A stretch of DNA of 64,000 nt, taken from NCBI GenBank assembly GCA_030220185.1, contig JASPKZ010003418.1, positions 191,001 through 255,000 on the forward strand, given 5' to 3'. Below are positions 21,758 to 33,970 of the stretch, piece after piece (the first letter of the stretch is position 1; every line of letters starts with the position of its first letter). The notes under the pieces were generated by a model. The model was not told where the DNA came from, did no database searches, and saw only the letters and a program-made list of their open reading frames with translations. This DNA is from Diploptera punctata. Its lineage: Eukaryota; Arthropoda; Insecta; Blattodea; Blaberidae. The position numbers and the translations under genes are program-made.

Positions 21758-22434
21758 CATAAGTAATGCCACGAGTGATTTCCAAATTATCGATAAATTC
21801 ACGACTCACGAAGTGAGGAGTGAATTTATCTAGAGAATTTGGAAATCAAGAGTGGCATTTGTTAGGACTATTTAACGAATAAAATAAAGCTGTTTACTCA
21901 CAAATCATTATTTAACTACAGTTATTTAAAAATATTTTTATATTTAAAGTAAACGGTGATGTTTGAAAACTAATGAGAAACGATAGGTAGCCTACGCTTC
22001 TACTGCTTCTTTTGTTTATCACTGCAACCAGATCATACTATTTATTGCCAAAGGAACGCAATATTGTAAGAATGCTCTCTAGTGGAGAAAAATGAAACAC
22101 ATCAATCTGTATATTAATTCATTTTTGATGTCGTATACATTTAAGAAAGTGCAAACAGTGGTTTCTTTTTTGGTGGTATAATCAATTGCTACAAATGTTG
22201 ACATGTAAGCACTATTATATACAATCTGGTAGCCGTATTTGTTATAGGCTCAGTCACTGCAAAATAACGGTCAGACCTGTTCAGAATATTAAAAAGGAGG
22301 AGCTTTGCTTAATATATGATAATCCTAACGTTGATAATTATTTCGTCAAACACGTCTCTGATTGGTTGTAATACAGAAATCATTGAAACGTGATTGGTCA
22401 TTGACTCCCATTTGGGGCATGAGTTAAATAGTCA
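21758..22434 (-). repeat. Dispersed ~680-bp repeat, copy 2, with terminal hairpin
   Basis: This is the reverse-orientation partner of 208-887. Near its left end, GCCACGAGTGATTTCCAAAT (from 21769) and its imperfect complement around 21825-21865 form a hairpin of ~35-bp arms containing GATAAATTCAC. Copy 1 has lost part of this hairpin. Non-coding; probably a non-autonomous DNA element. Confidence 0.7.
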
Positions 22435-22470
22435 CCATAATCATCACAATCTATCTGTCTATTAACGAAT

Positions 22471-22505
22471 AGATCTCTCTCTCTCTCTCTTTCTTTCTTG
22501 TTTAA

Positions 22506-22537
<32 letters not shown>
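22471..22537. repeat. (CT)n and (TA)n microsatellites
   Basis: A (CT)n run at about 22473-22490 and a (TA)n run at about 22508-22537, separated by a short unique stretch. Confidence 0.95.
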
Positions 22538-22542
<5 letters not shown>

Positions 22543-23003
22543 GTTTTAGCTGATTATTTATGCAGCTCTTAAGTAACGTAACTGTTAGAATCCCATCACA
22601 ATAATGTCACGCACTCTCATTTATATCTGTGTTAAGTAAGAATTTCAGGTATTTTATTTTGTATTATTATTATTATTATATTTTCTTGTACTCTTAGTTT
22701 TAAGTAATAAATCATTGTTTATATTTTCATTTTGCTGAATATTTTGTATTCTTACCGTCAGCCTGGAGAGACACAGTCTCGGCAAGGAATTAATCCCTTC
22801 CATTGATATCCAAGATGGACTTGCAGAACGTTCCAATTTATGGTGCGACAATCTGGTGGCAGCAAGGTGCCCAATTTGTGACATTACAATCTGTATTTTT
22901 CAAACCAGGATTATGATTTACTTTATATGGCGTCATGGTTCCAGATCAAGGATCCTTGTGATAGAACATTCACTGTCCTGTATATAAAGGTAGTAAGTGC
23001 ATC
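22538..23003. other. Gene-free stretch
   Basis: Contains a short (TAT)n tract near 22662-22681; nothing else recognised. Confidence 0.45.
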
Positions 23004-23273
23004 TTGCCAGATACAACACAACTTGCAAAAGAGATTGCATACGACTTTTTTAAGGATCACACTAATATTGGTCCTAAGTCGTTAGATCAATTTGATTATA
23101 AGTTCGCTAATTTAAAAGACAAATCTAAGCTTGGAATATGTTTTGAGGGTAAACCAATAAATAATTATAAGGTACCTAATGTTGAATGCCTCAGATACGA
23201 TAGAGATCCAGGAGTAGAAGCGTATATCGATGTAGATGTGCAAGTAGTTAAACGCTATAGTGATAAAAAGTGA
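23004..23273 (+). CDS. Unrecognised 89-codon ORF
   Basis: The frame has a balanced, soluble-protein composition (Asp, Lys, Tyr, Val) rather than the Asn/Ile/Leu bias of chance ORFs here. It ends in V-D-V-Q-V-V-K-R-Y-S-D-K-K. I recognise no domain. It sits about 650 bp upstream of a gag-like fragment on the same strand, so it may be part of the same dead retroelement or an exon of something else. Function not assigned. Confidence 0.3.
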   Translation: MPDTTQLAKEIAYDFFKDHTNIGPKSLDQFDYKFANLKDKSKLGICFEGKPINNYKVPNVECLRYDRDPGVEAYIDVDVQVVKRYSDKK

Positions 23274-23927
23274 GAATACCCCCAATAGTGATAGAACATA
23301 CAGAATACATTCCAATATATAACGTACCAAGAGCAGTGAACAGGAATATTAAGGATATCATACTGGGATAAGGAAGGAAATACGAATAAATATATAAACT
23401 GTGCATAACCATTGCATTAATTCATATTTAATTACAACAGAAGGACAATTTTTGTGGTTTAAGTATTTTTTTGTCTCTTCGTTTCCCTTCCTCACTACAA
23501 AGTGCAGAAAGCAAACAAGTGGCCATTTAATACGGTATGGTTGGCATCCTCGTCCTCCACAAGCACCACAATTAAGCATGGCCGACAATCGGCGTGCTCA
23601 TGCTCCTCGCTCCGTGTGACACTTGAGATTTGGCCAGGACAAACTGTTAGGGTGTTACCAGCCCATGTGGTAACCAGCCACTGTGCCATTAGATATCCAC
23701 AGTCCAGACATTCCCAGATTAATTGAACGGGGAATCGGAAACAAAGCAAAATTCGGTTAAGAAAATAGAAAACAATTAGTTAAAATTGTAATTAAATCAC
23801 TTAAATGAAAATGAGCGAAAAAGAAGAAACAAAGCCATTGTTAGTGAACGATTTGTCGGTAGCCACATGGATATGTCTATGGGACCCTAAGCTGGAACCC
23901 CTGTACAAGACTTTCTAAGAAAAGTCG

Positions 23928-24535
23928 ATGGAGCAGCAGTCAGGTAATCTGACTGAAAGGGATAAAGTGAGACTCATCTCATTTAAAGTAGGGGAGGCAG
24001 CACACCCCGAGGTAACTGATAGAATTCCCTATGTAAGGTTAGTGGAGCTATTAAAAAGAGGTTTAGAGAAAAACACTGACTTTTATCACTATTCGAGTCT
24101 ACAGGCAGCAAAGCAGTATAGAGATGAAGGGATACAAGAATTTGCAGATAGGTTACGAAAGCTTAGTAGAAAAACTATCAAAATTGTACAGAATCATGTA
24201 GAGCAACAGGCACTAAACAAAGAAGCAGAGAGGAGATTATTAACGTGTTACGAGGTAACCCAGGAGTTCAGGTTAGGTATCAAATGCCGGATATCCTATA
24301 AAAGGCAATTAGGATCGCTATGACGGTGGAGTAAGAGAGGGAAAATCCCGCAATAAAGGTATTTGATAAGAGGCAACCACACCGAGGCGGCCGAGGAACA
24401 GGATGCGACTGGGGATTGCATTTTAATAGAGGGTTCAATAACAGCGGTAGTTGGACATGTAATTTTAAGAGATGGACAACAGAAAAAACGATAATTTTAG
24501 TGCTAGTAGCGGCACTAGAGGTGGAGGTGGATTTC
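23928..24535 (+). pseudogene. Ty3/gypsy-type gag-like fragment
   Basis: The first 131 codons include F-Y-H-Y-S, a Q-Y-R-D-E-G-I-Q-E-F-A-D-R-L-R block and N-K-E-A-E-R-R-L-L. These are hallmarks of the capsid region of insect gypsy-type Gag. After a frame change near 24270, Gly/Arg-rich sequence follows to about 24535, as before a zinc knuckle, but no CCHC motif is visible. No LTR could be paired with it. It differs from the Gag at 27259, so it is a separate, older family. Confidence 0.6.
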
Positions 24536-24949
24536 CCCAAGGTAAAATTAAAATATTTATATTTTCTTTCTATACCACGTGTTATAAAATTTTGTCATTA
24601 GGCTTCATGTTTGTTACAGACCTGCGTTCCCATGCGGCACCATAAGTGGGTAAAGGACGTAAGATATATTTCTAAAAAACAGTAAGATATTTTACTCTCA
24701 GGGAGTATGTGGACCATTTGTATGCCAATAGGAATAATGGATTATGTTGAACTATTAGGACACATGCGAGAAGCTTTAACTACTATTCGAGAAAACGTTA
24801 GAATCGTTATGAACGATAAACCTTATTCTCTGCAGAAATTCAAAGAATGCAATTTCTTATGAATGGACTAGAAACCGGGGTAACATCGTATCCAGCTTGA
24901 TTATCCCATAATTTGACTTATAAGTTAGAAGGATTTGACCCCAAGACCA
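24536..24949. other. Stretch without an assignable gene
   Basis: A short open frame near 24720-24860 (M-R-E-A-L-T-T-I-R-E-N-V) looks protein-like but matches nothing I can name. It may belong to the same dead retroelement as the gag-like fragment to its left. Confidence 0.35.
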
Positions 24950-25726
24950 CTACCGTCGACTGTGGGGAAGTGAAGAAAACGATTGCTGGAAACGGGAAGG
25001 ATGCAGAAAATCAAACCTCCTGGAAGGCCTCGCATTGGCACAGATGCAGAAACAACGAAGAGAATTGTGGAGGCGTTCGATGCTAGCCCACAAAAATCAA
25101 CCCTCCAAGCTGCACATGAGTTTCATATCAGTCAATCGAGTATGTGTCGTGTTTTGAAGCGTGAGAAGTACCACCCCTTCAAACCAATTCGTGTCCCCGA
25201 ACTTAATGAAGATGACCCTGACAGGTGGATGGAATTTTGTGAATTTGTTGTAAGGGAATCAGCAAACGATGAACATTAATTCAGAAAATTTTAATTTTCT
25301 GATGAAGCTGTTTTCCATGTGAACGGACATGTTAATCAACACAATTTTCACTATTATGGTAAAGAGAATGTTATTGAGGAGTCATGTTTAAGATACGGCA
25401 AAGTCACTGTTTGGGCTATGATCGGATGGGAAGGACTGTTAGGAAAGCGAATTTTGGATGAGATTGTTAATGGTGATCAGTATAGTGATATCCTTAGACA
25501 AATTGTCCTGCCGGTAATGCAAAGTGCTCAACATGAACAATGTTTATTCCAGCAGGATGATGCACCTCCTCACTATGCAATTGCGGTGAGGGAAATGTTG
25601 GATGATATTTGCAAAACAGGTGGGTGGGAAGAAGAGGCCCCATTGAATGGTCAGCACGTTCCCCTGACCTCACAGCATGTGACCTATTGGTTGTAGGGTT
25701 ATTTGAAGGATAAGGTTTATGCCCGG
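24950..25726 (+). mobile_element. Mariner-like element copy 1, 5' part (split by the gypsy insertion)
   Basis: Homologous to 49063-49850 from the CCGTCGACT block onward at roughly 90% identity. It stops abruptly at the CCCGG that is duplicated around the gypsy element and resumes at 38120. The left terminal repeat could not be placed. Confidence 0.88.
24983..25726 (+). pseudogene. Mariner-like transposase, N-terminal and catalytic part, broken
   Basis: The N-terminal portion has a P-P-G-R-P-R-I-G motif and a helix-turn-helix (A-A-H-E-F-H-I-S-Q-S-S-M). An in-frame TAA at about 25277 replaces a Trp codon (TGG in copy 2). The catalytic domain contains Q-D-D-A-P-P-H. A one-base deletion near 25608 shifts the frame before the S-P-D-L-T segment. 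The 3' coding part continues at 38120 beyond the gypsy insertion. In copy 2 the second and third catalytic Asp are 41 residues apart, a DD41D-like spacing in the IS630-Tc1-mariner superfamily. Confidence 0.88.
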
Positions 25727-26732
25727 TGTAGAGATTAGGAGGTAAGGACGTCCTAAGGTCATAAGATACTAAAATAATAATTAAAATATATATATATATA
25801 TATATATGTAATGGTAAAAATCGCAATTTCAAGTCGTATTCATGAACTGGCCTAAATAAACCGGATATAGATAAGAATGTCAAAACTATATTGGAAACTA
25901 ATGGAAAACACATACTCAGTAATCAGATTTGCCTTTGGCAATAAAGGTCTAAATTCACAACTCTATCAAAACAACATACAGTTAGAAGAGGGAAGGTTCT
26001 GGAAACTTTCAGATTGGAGATAGTGGCCCTAGGCTAGGAAAGTTGGTTTTTCATAATTAATTTGGTACGTGAAAGTAGGGGAAAATGGATATTTAAACTA
26101 GGCAGTTAGGCCCTAAGTGAGAAGAAGGTGAGATACACTGAAGCGCTACTAGTCTGAGCATGGACTCTATCTTCTTATGTAAGTGACATACTAATTACAA
26201 AGTTTTATGGTGGAAAGACACATGATCATTTAGTTATCATGATAAATTAGATTATAGAACTTAGGTTCTTAGAAAGGATACATATCTAACTTGAAATAAT
26301 TGCTGATGTTCTATTAGACTTGAGTTAAATAGGGAACGTAATTCTCTTCATTAAATAATTACTTAGAAAATAAAGTTTTAGTTAGGACAGTAAATTAACT
26401 GATCTCTCTGAGTCACATCTGGTATTATATGACTAATATTTCGCGACATTCCTAGAGTTTTCCATAGTTTCCATATGTTACTGGGTTGAGGTTTATATTT
26501 GTAAGTGCTTTATCATTTATTCTGTAATTCTAAGAGTTTTTATATTTATTGGTATTTGTTTTTGTAAATAAAATTGGTTTGGTCTTATATTGCATTCCAA
26601 GCTTTCAGAGTCATCACATTCCTGCCTCCGCTCGAGCCACTATTAATTTAATTAATATTAAAAGACAGAATATTTTATTATATTGGCCTTTTTTACGCTA
26701 CCGAATTGTTAACCCTAACCTAGTTTATAACA
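25727..26732 (+). repeat. 5' LTR of the gypsy element
   Basis: 1006 bp, TG...CA ends. It differs from the 3' LTR (994 bp) by about five or six substitutions plus (TA)n length changes. Includes (TA)n at 25785-25807. The U3/R/U5 limits cannot be set by eye. Confidence 0.97.
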
Positions 26733-26753
26733 AATTTGGTGACAGCTGGTCGG
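26733..26753 (+). promoter_or_regulatory. Primer-binding site (candidate)
   Basis: TGGTGACAGCTGGTCGG begins four bases after the 5' LTR. The initial TGG pairs with a tRNA CCA end, as expected for minus-strand priming. I cannot name the tRNA. Confidence 0.7.
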
Positions 26754-27258
26754 CATCTCGGAAAAATAATATCTTATTATATTTCCGAAAAAGAAACGGA
26801 CCCCCGGAGCCAAAACTAAACTTGCTAAGTCATAAATTTAAATTCGCGGAAATAAACTTCATGTTAATATTAATATTCAATTAATTACTCCCTTTTTTTT
26901 CTTTCTCTAGCAAATAGGAGATTTATTGTGACGAGAGAGGTCAGGTAATTAGCCGTAAGATATTAATTAATATTTTTTCTCGAGCAATCGAATATAGCTT
27001 ATTTACAGGGAAAATATTGTGTTTGTGTGTATTTTTATGATATTTTAGTGAAATTATGGTTGTAATAACTTGTCTTTTACAGGAAAGTTTTATCTTGTGT
27101 GATTTTTTTCTTTTTGTGGAATATTTATATATATATGCGGTGTGTCTAACTATATTTAAATTTATTGATTTATAGGGACTGTTGTGTGTAATTATTTGTG
27201 CCGGTTAGGACAATATTATCTAAGTACTTTAGTCTTGTGTAGTAGATTTAACGTAACA
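26754..27258 (+). other. Gypsy untranslated leader
   Basis: AT-rich leader between the primer-binding site and the gag start. No conserved ORF. Confidence 0.7.
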
Positions 27259-28040
27259 ATGCCACCTAAGGTTAATCCCCAATCCATGGAAGAGATGGAG
27301 GCGGCAATTAAGGAGTTGACAGCTAGACTGATGACATATGAAGCTGTTCAGTCTCAGCTTCAAGGTCAATTAGTTTCGGTAGCTACCTCCATTCCTAAAA
27401 CTACACCAACTGCACCCCCGCCTCCACCGCCCCCAGCGAGGGAGAGCGCGGCTGGTGGTAGGCTTATGGTAGAACAGATTCCCCTATGGGAAGGGACGGA
27501 CCCGAGCATGACGATAGAAGCGTTTTTAGACACAGTAAATACGTGGGCAAAAATCAGTAAATGGGATGACACCGAGAAAGCTATAATCATTAGAGCTAAA
27601 TTAACGGGCGCAGCTACGACATTTTTAGCAGGAGATCCGAGTCTAAATGACGCGGACTATATGACCTTGGCTACACGACTCATAGAGCGATTTTCAACAT
27701 ATAACCCCGAGCTATACGCAGGCAAATTACTGAGGCCAAGCAAAGGCCTAATGAACCAGTGCAGAGATTCGCGGATAGGTGCCGAGAGCTGGGAATACGA
27801 TCGATAAGAGTCAAGGTAGATCCGATAGAGCAAGCATGTATGAAGGAGGAGGCAAATCGTAGGACACTACTAGCCTTTGTACGGGGAGTTAGTAAAAATC
27901 TAAGTAAATTTTTAAAGGTGATTAACCCGATATCGCTAGAGGAGGCTATTCAGATAGCAATGCGATGGAAGACGCCGAAGGGGAGGCACAGGATAAGAAC
28001 CCCAATAAAGGAAGCACATGTGATTATTGCCACAGGATAG
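27259..28040 (+). pseudogene. Gypsy gag (capsid region), frameshifted
   Basis: Gag would form the particle shell. I start at 27259 (M-P-P-K-V-N), which has A at -3; the in-frame ATG at 27184 adds a non-Gag-like stretch. A predicted coiled helix (M-E-E-M-E-A-A-I-K-E-L) precedes a run of prolines near residue 55-65. The capsid-like region then contains I-P-L-W-E-G and A-I-I-I-R-A-K-L. The frame is lost near 27740-27760 and continues in another frame (F-A-D-R-C-R-E-L-G to about 27965), then shifts again into the zinc-knuckle frame. The ORF therefore cannot make full-length Gag. Confidence 0.9.
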
Positions 28041-28525
28041 GGCACAACGTATTTCAATGTAGATCCTATACACCTCAGATGGATGACTTCGCTCAGAACG
28101 GGTCAATCCGATACAACAGGACACCTTTTCGATACCATGCCTCACCTAGGATCCCAAATTCAGGAGGAAACACTGCCCGTAGAAATCCACCCACGGTTCG
28201 GGATAACAGGGAATGCTATAAGTGCAATCGAACCGGACATATTTCTCGAGACTGCCCCATGAGGCAGGAAGCCCCAAAACTCAACACGTTCGACGACGCA
28301 GACCCAATTGTCGAACACAGCACCCCGAAGACATTAACTGTATTTAGGGTCTATGACACCACTCGTGAGTTGCTAATTACCGTCAGAATTGAAGATAAGG
28401 ATCGTTCCTTTCTGATCGATTCTGGAGCATGCGTCTCTATTATAAAACCTGGAATTAGTAACTCGAGGTTTATCCTGCGGTGTCCACAGCATATGGTATA
28501 TCGGGCCTACCAATCGAATTATTAG
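27965..28525 (+). pseudogene. Gypsy nucleocapsid zinc knuckles and start of protease
   Basis: Two CCHC-type knuckles are clear: C-D-Y-C-H-R-I-G-H-N-V-F-Q-C and C-Y-K-C-N-R-T-G-H-I-S-R-D-C. They bind genomic RNA. Downstream in the same frame is the aspartic protease active site L-I-D-S-G-A. The frame is lost near 28480-28500, in the middle of the protease; the rest of the protease (with L-L-G-R-D-I-L) is in the next frame. Confidence 0.92.
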
Positions 28526-30441
28526 GCTCCCAAATGATAACATTCAAAATAGATGATGTCAGCTACACCGAGGAATTTGTGATTTCACATTTATCCTACG
28601 AATTTGATGGATTATTAGGGCGAGATATACTTACTAAATTAAAAGCTGACATTAACATGGAAAAAGGCTATGTAAAATTAGGGTCCAAGATCTATCCCCT
28701 ACATGATCATGACCCACAGGTGGACTGCACGGCTGATCACCGTCAATTGGATATCTCGCCTAGCCAGTCCTCGGACCATACCCCTGAGAAAAATGACCAT
28801 GGATGGGAGATAGTGACACAAGGGAAGGTTGCCATCGCCCCCAAGACAACACGGTGCATATTAGGTCGCATAAAGAATCCCCAGTCAGGAAGCTTTCCTC
28901 TAGAGCTACTGATAGAACCGAGAATGGACATGGGTTTAGATAAAGATAAACTATATATTGGCAGAACCCTATCACCTGTCTTCTACCAACACAACAAACG
29001 TTGCGTGAAATTAGGGCCCACATCTAACCCGAAGGAACCGCACCGATACTGTTTAGTAGAAGTAGCTAACACCAGCGACGAATATAGAACGATAAGCGCG
29101 GGCAAGAGAATAGGAATGGGCGAACGTGTTTTAAGGGAGAGTATAGAGAGGATAAATGAGGAAAGGGAACGGGAACACTCTCCCCTAAGGACGAACATAG
29201 CGGATGCTAGAGCCATTGACGCCAGCAGTTGGTTGCCTAGAGACAAGGGGAAATCCTCCGGTGGTACACAAATAATTAAGAGATATAGAACATGGATAAA
29301 TAGAGAACGGAGGATCCGAAGAAAAAAGGAAAAAGGGACCAATCCTATTGCTGGAGAGAGGTTAATCAAAACGAACACATCTTTGGCTACCATAACAGGG
29401 ATGTCCCCAGGAGTTACAGGTGCCGGGTATAATAAAGAGCGAAACACCGAAGCTTGCGAAAATAATATATCAGTATCAAATGATAAAAAGGAAAACCAGG
29501 AGGAAAATCGAGTATTTTTTAATTACCAGCGTACGCATATGAGTTGTGCTAGCCAAGAGCAGTTAGATCATCATACAGAATACGAAACGGAGACGGAGTA
29601 TTACGAACGTGATTTAGGTAATTACGAGCAGTTGAATGAGATAAGAGCGGAGCTCGAACAGAAAGTGAGTCACTTAACACCGCAAGAAAGGGAAATAATT
29701 TTACCTGTGTTATTAGACAATGCAGATTTATTTTTATATGATAAAGGAGGTGTGTTGCCGTGCACTGACATGGGTTATCATGAAATTAACACGGGAGATG
29801 CGCTCCCCATTAGAAAAAATCCCTATCCAGTCCCTTATGCGCTAAGAGATGAATTAAAGAATAAATTAGACACCTTAGAAGAACAAGGCGTAATTACGCC
29901 GGCAGTTACGCAATGGACCGCCCCCGTAATTTTAGTCAAGAAAAAGCAACTGAACCCGGATGGTACGCCCAAACTGCGTCTAGTTGCTGACTATCGCGCC
30001 CTAAATAATGTAACTCTCCTCCCAAATTATCCAATACCGGACCTGAAGGCAAACCTTGCCTTGCTTTCGGGAAAGATGTATTTCACTATTCTGGATGTTG
30101 AAAGTGCATACTACAACATCCCAATTAAACCCGAAGATAGTGAAAAAACTGGGATAATTACTCAATTCGGGACCTACAAATTTAACCGACTGGCTCAAGG
30201 TCTATGTGGAGCCCCCATGACATGGAGTAGGATACTAGATAAGGTACTCATGGGAATGGGAGAACTTAAGCCCCTAGTATATTTAGATGACATACTTATC
30301 GCCTCCCCGTCAGCGGAAACACACGTCCTCCAGTTGACCAAAGTATTTGAAAGAATGCGCGCGGCAAAATTTAAACTAAGCCGTGACAAGTGTGAATTTG
30401 CTAAAAACAGAAGTCGCCTACTTGGGACATATCGTGGGTAG
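28480..30441 (+). pseudogene. Gypsy pol: protease C-part and reverse transcriptase
   Basis: A 653-codon open frame. L-L-G-R-D-I-L (about residues 45-51) closes the protease. A ~300-residue linker follows; its first part (V-A-I-A-P-K-T-T-R) resembles the beta-rich segment seen between protease and reverse transcriptase in related elements. The reverse transcriptase occupies roughly residues 400-650: L-R-L-V-A-D-Y-R-A-L, P-I-P-D-L, and the catalytic Y-L-D-D at about residue 600. The frame ends at 30441 by a frameshift in the thumb region, just before the conserved H-I-V-G-R-E-G-I segment. Confidence 0.95.
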
Positions 30442-32767
30442 AGAAGGCATTAGGCCAAACCCTGATAAGGTAAAAAGTATCGAGGAATTCCCCCGACCGA
30501 AGACAGTAAAAGGATAAGAGCCTTTTTCTGGACTTGTAGGTTTTTACCGAACCTTTATCCCAGACTTCGCCCACACAAGTGTACCATTAACCGAGCTTAC
30601 ACGGAAAAACACGAAGTTCGTATGGGGGGAACGACAGCAAGACGCTTTCGATTCCTTACGCACGGCTTTAATGACTCACGCGATCCTTCACCATCCAGAT
30701 TTTAGTAAAACATTTTTTCTTAGTACCGACGCGTCAGACATAGCTATTAGTGCTATTCTCTGGCAGCAAGAGGGAGACTCAGAGCGACCCATTAGTTTCT
30801 GGAGCAGGGTCCTAAATCCTGCAGAGCGAAACTATACAACCACGCATAAAGAACTAGCCGCAGTCGTATATGGGATCAGGGCACACAGATGTTATTTGTA
30901 TGGTGTTCCATTCACAGTAGTGACTGACCACAATGCCCTAGTGTGGCTAAAAGTGACTAGAGATCATGGGTCCAGTAGGCTAACGAGATGGGCTACTGCT
31001 CTTAGCGATTATGATTTTAACATCATTCATAAACCCGGGAAACTGCATACCAATGCAGACGTTCTATCACGTTACGTGGGTCTGATCCAGACAGGTGAGG
31101 TGGACCTCTCCCTAACTAGGGACAATATTAAAGCCCATCAGGCTGCCGATTTCTTTTGTAATACAGAAATCGAAAAGGTCCAGAAAGGGAAACCGAGCAA
31201 GCTCACCCTGGACGACGAGGGTCTGGCCTATTGGCATGATAAGGACTCTCGCCTCTTAATAATTCCAAAAACCTTAATTGAGGCTATACTTAGGGTACAT
31301 CATGACCTAGTGACATCTGGACACCAGGGCGAAAATCGAACCCTGGCCCTCCTAAAGGGAAAATATTATTGGGAGACCTTGACGAGAGATGTAAAGGAAT
31401 ATATTAAGAGATGTCGCTCGTGTGCATTAATGAAACGGGGAGATTTGGCACCTGCGCCATTAGGAGATTTGCCTGAGGCAACCTACCCATTTCATATCAC
31501 TTCGATCGATCTATGTGGGCCATATCCTGTTACACCGAGAGGAAACAAATATCTATTGACATATATTTGTCATTTCACTAGATGGCCCGAGGCCATACCA
31601 CTACCCAGTCAAGATGCGGAGACTGTGGCTCATGCTTTAATGACCAATATTTTCACGCGGTTCGGGTGTCCGACAATTTTAACATCAGACAGAGGGACAC
31701 AATTTCTATCGGATTTGTTCAAGCAGATGAGCAAGATGTTGGGGATTAAGAGAATCCTATCAACTGCATATCACCCTATGTCCCAGGGAAAAGTCGAACG
31801 ATTCCACCATGGGCTGAATCAAACGATCAGCCATTATGTAAATAAAAAACAAAATGATTGGGATCAATATGTAGATTACAGTCTAATGGCGGCACGAAGT
31901 TTTCCACACTCTGTCACAGGCTATACCCCCCACTTTTTACTATTCGGAAGAGAAATGTCTGCTCCTACTTTGGATGATCTAACTGCAAGAATTACGCAAT
32001 ATAGGAAACCGGCGCCAGATACCGCCGATTGGCACATAACTGAGTTGGCCAAGGCATTAAAAGACGCCCACGCGACAGTAAAACGGAAGAATCAGGAGGG
32101 AAGAGCCAGACAAAGAAAATACTATAACCGCGGGAAACGGTTAAGAGAATTTGAAATAGGATCGTGGATTTTGTTAAAAAACATGACGATAGGTTCCAAA
32201 GGTTGTAATAAATTTTCTCCCCAATATTCAGGACCGTATCAGGTATTGCAACGCAGAAGCGACTTTAATTACGTAATACGTACGGAGAACCAGAATGAGG
32301 TTACGGTGAATGTGAATCGAATGAAGAGGGTGTACTATGACCCCACTACTCCAAGACCACCCAACCATATTCCTACTACCTCACAACCCGATCTATTGAC
32401 CCCGGACCTAAGACTCGAATCCCGTGAAAATCTCCTCCCGACAATAACCCCACCATCGGATTCAAACCACCCAGATTCTCGATCCGATGGAGACGATGCC
32501 GACTCGGAGTCATCCGAAATCGACATTCCCGATTCAAACGACCCTCCTTGGGAACCCGACCACCCCATAGCTAGGGTCATAGTCCCTCGAGAAGAAACGC
32601 CCCGTAGATTAGAGGAGGTAGATGTCAGGGATGGAATTGAATTCTTGGATTCCGATAGCGAATCCTTTTTAGGATCTGGTCTTAATCCCGCAGCCACAGG
32701 AGCTGCCCCGCCAACACAGACGAGATATTCCTTAAGACAGAGGCCTGTGCGAAGACCAGAAATTTAA
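30442..32767 (+). pseudogene. Gypsy pol: RNase H and integrase
   Basis: From 30442 to 30670 the connection domain is readable in two frames, so at least one more small indel lies near 30510-30520. From 30671 a 698-codon open frame runs to 32767. RNase H has T-D-A-S (Asp about residue 20), H-K-E-L and T-D-H-N. The integrase has an H-H-C-C zinc-binding region (about residues 212-256) and the catalytic triad in S-I-D-L, T-S-D-R-G and G-K-V-E-R-F. There are 35 residues between the second Asp and Glu (DD35E). A short DNA-binding tail and a Pro/Asp/Ser-rich C-terminus follow. The catalytic residues are all intact. Confidence 0.95.
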
Positions 32768-33493
32768 ACTGACTTGACCCTTTCAAACATAATAACATAA
32801 GGGAGGACACTCAGCTGCAGGATTCAACTAAGATGGAAGTGACGGATATTCAATTAGCTCGGTAAAATTAGTTTTGAGAAAAAAAAAGAACGGAAAAGGG
32901 GCATGGGAACTTAGGAATGAATTATAAATTTTCAAAATGCAATTAAGAGTAGGATAGAGGTACGATCTTTCCGGATGTACGATGCATATAGAAACGATCG
33001 AACACAAAAATAAATGAATTCCCTTACAATTTAGAAGATGGAGGTTAGGATACTTCACCGATAGTTGGGTGTCTTAATCGATGTAGTGGAGAGTATTATC
33101 ATATAAATTTGGGATTTCAAGGGCTACACTGAATATATTTCTAATGGAAATTACACAACAATTATTATACTCGTCTGATCATAACACTTGGCTGAGATGC
33201 ATACAGGAGGAAACAGAGAAAGAATCTGCGGCCGGGATCTCTCCCTCTGTACACCTTTATAGCATATCAGTGGGACTAGTGACCAGTTGAGAATAGACAC
33301 ACACACACACATGGGATTTGGAACTTAATTAGATTAGTGAATGGCCACTAGATCGCTCTAAGACTCGCCAGACTTGAGCCCACAATCACTCGGAACCATA
33401 TCAAGATAAAAACGAGCGAATAGACTGCAACCTAGGTCAATCTTGGCTAAGCGATGTTAGGGAAATCACACAGAAACCTACAAGAAGTTAGAA

Positions 33494-33970
33494 GGGAAAC
33501 AGAGAATCAGGATAGGAAGCAAGGGAGGCATACTGCTTCGAGGAGGCCTGGCCTACGCTAGAGCCACTGGGTAGGGATGCGAACAGCGACCCTTAGGAGG
33601 GGATAGCATGAAGATAAGGGAAACAGAGAATCAGGATAGGAAGCAAGGGAGGCATACTACTTCGAGGAGGCCTGGCCTACGCTAGAGCCACTGGGTAGGG
33701 ATGCGAACAGCGACCCTTAGGAGGGGATAGCATCAAGATAAGAGAAACAGAGAATCAGGATAGGAAGCAAGGGAGGCATACTACTTCGAGGAGGCCTGGC
33801 CTACGCTAGAGCCACTGGGTAGGGATGCGAACAGCGACCCTTAGGAGAGGATAGCATGAAGATAAGAGAAACAGAGAATCAGGATAGGAAGCAAGGGAGG
33901 CATACTACTTCGAGGCGGCCTGGCCTACGCTAGAGCCACTGGGTAGGGATGCGAACTGCGACCCTTAAGA
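33494..33970 (+). repeat. Tandem repeat, 124-bp unit x 3.8
   Basis: Units begin at 33494, 33618, 33742 and 33866, each starting G(G/A)GAAACAGAGAATCAGG and containing CGAGGAGGCCTGGCCTACGC. Identity between units is very high (a few changes per unit), so the array is recent or homogenised. The last unit is truncated near 33970. Confidence 0.97.

Noticed and set aside
25494..25913. 139-codon reverse ORF across the mariner/LTR junction
   Set aside because: Chance frame spanning two unrelated elements; its LTR part recurs at 37070-37300 only because the LTRs are duplicated.
33494..33970. CRISPR-like array
   Set aside because: Units are contiguous 124-bp tandem copies without unique spacers, inside a eukaryotic retrotransposon.
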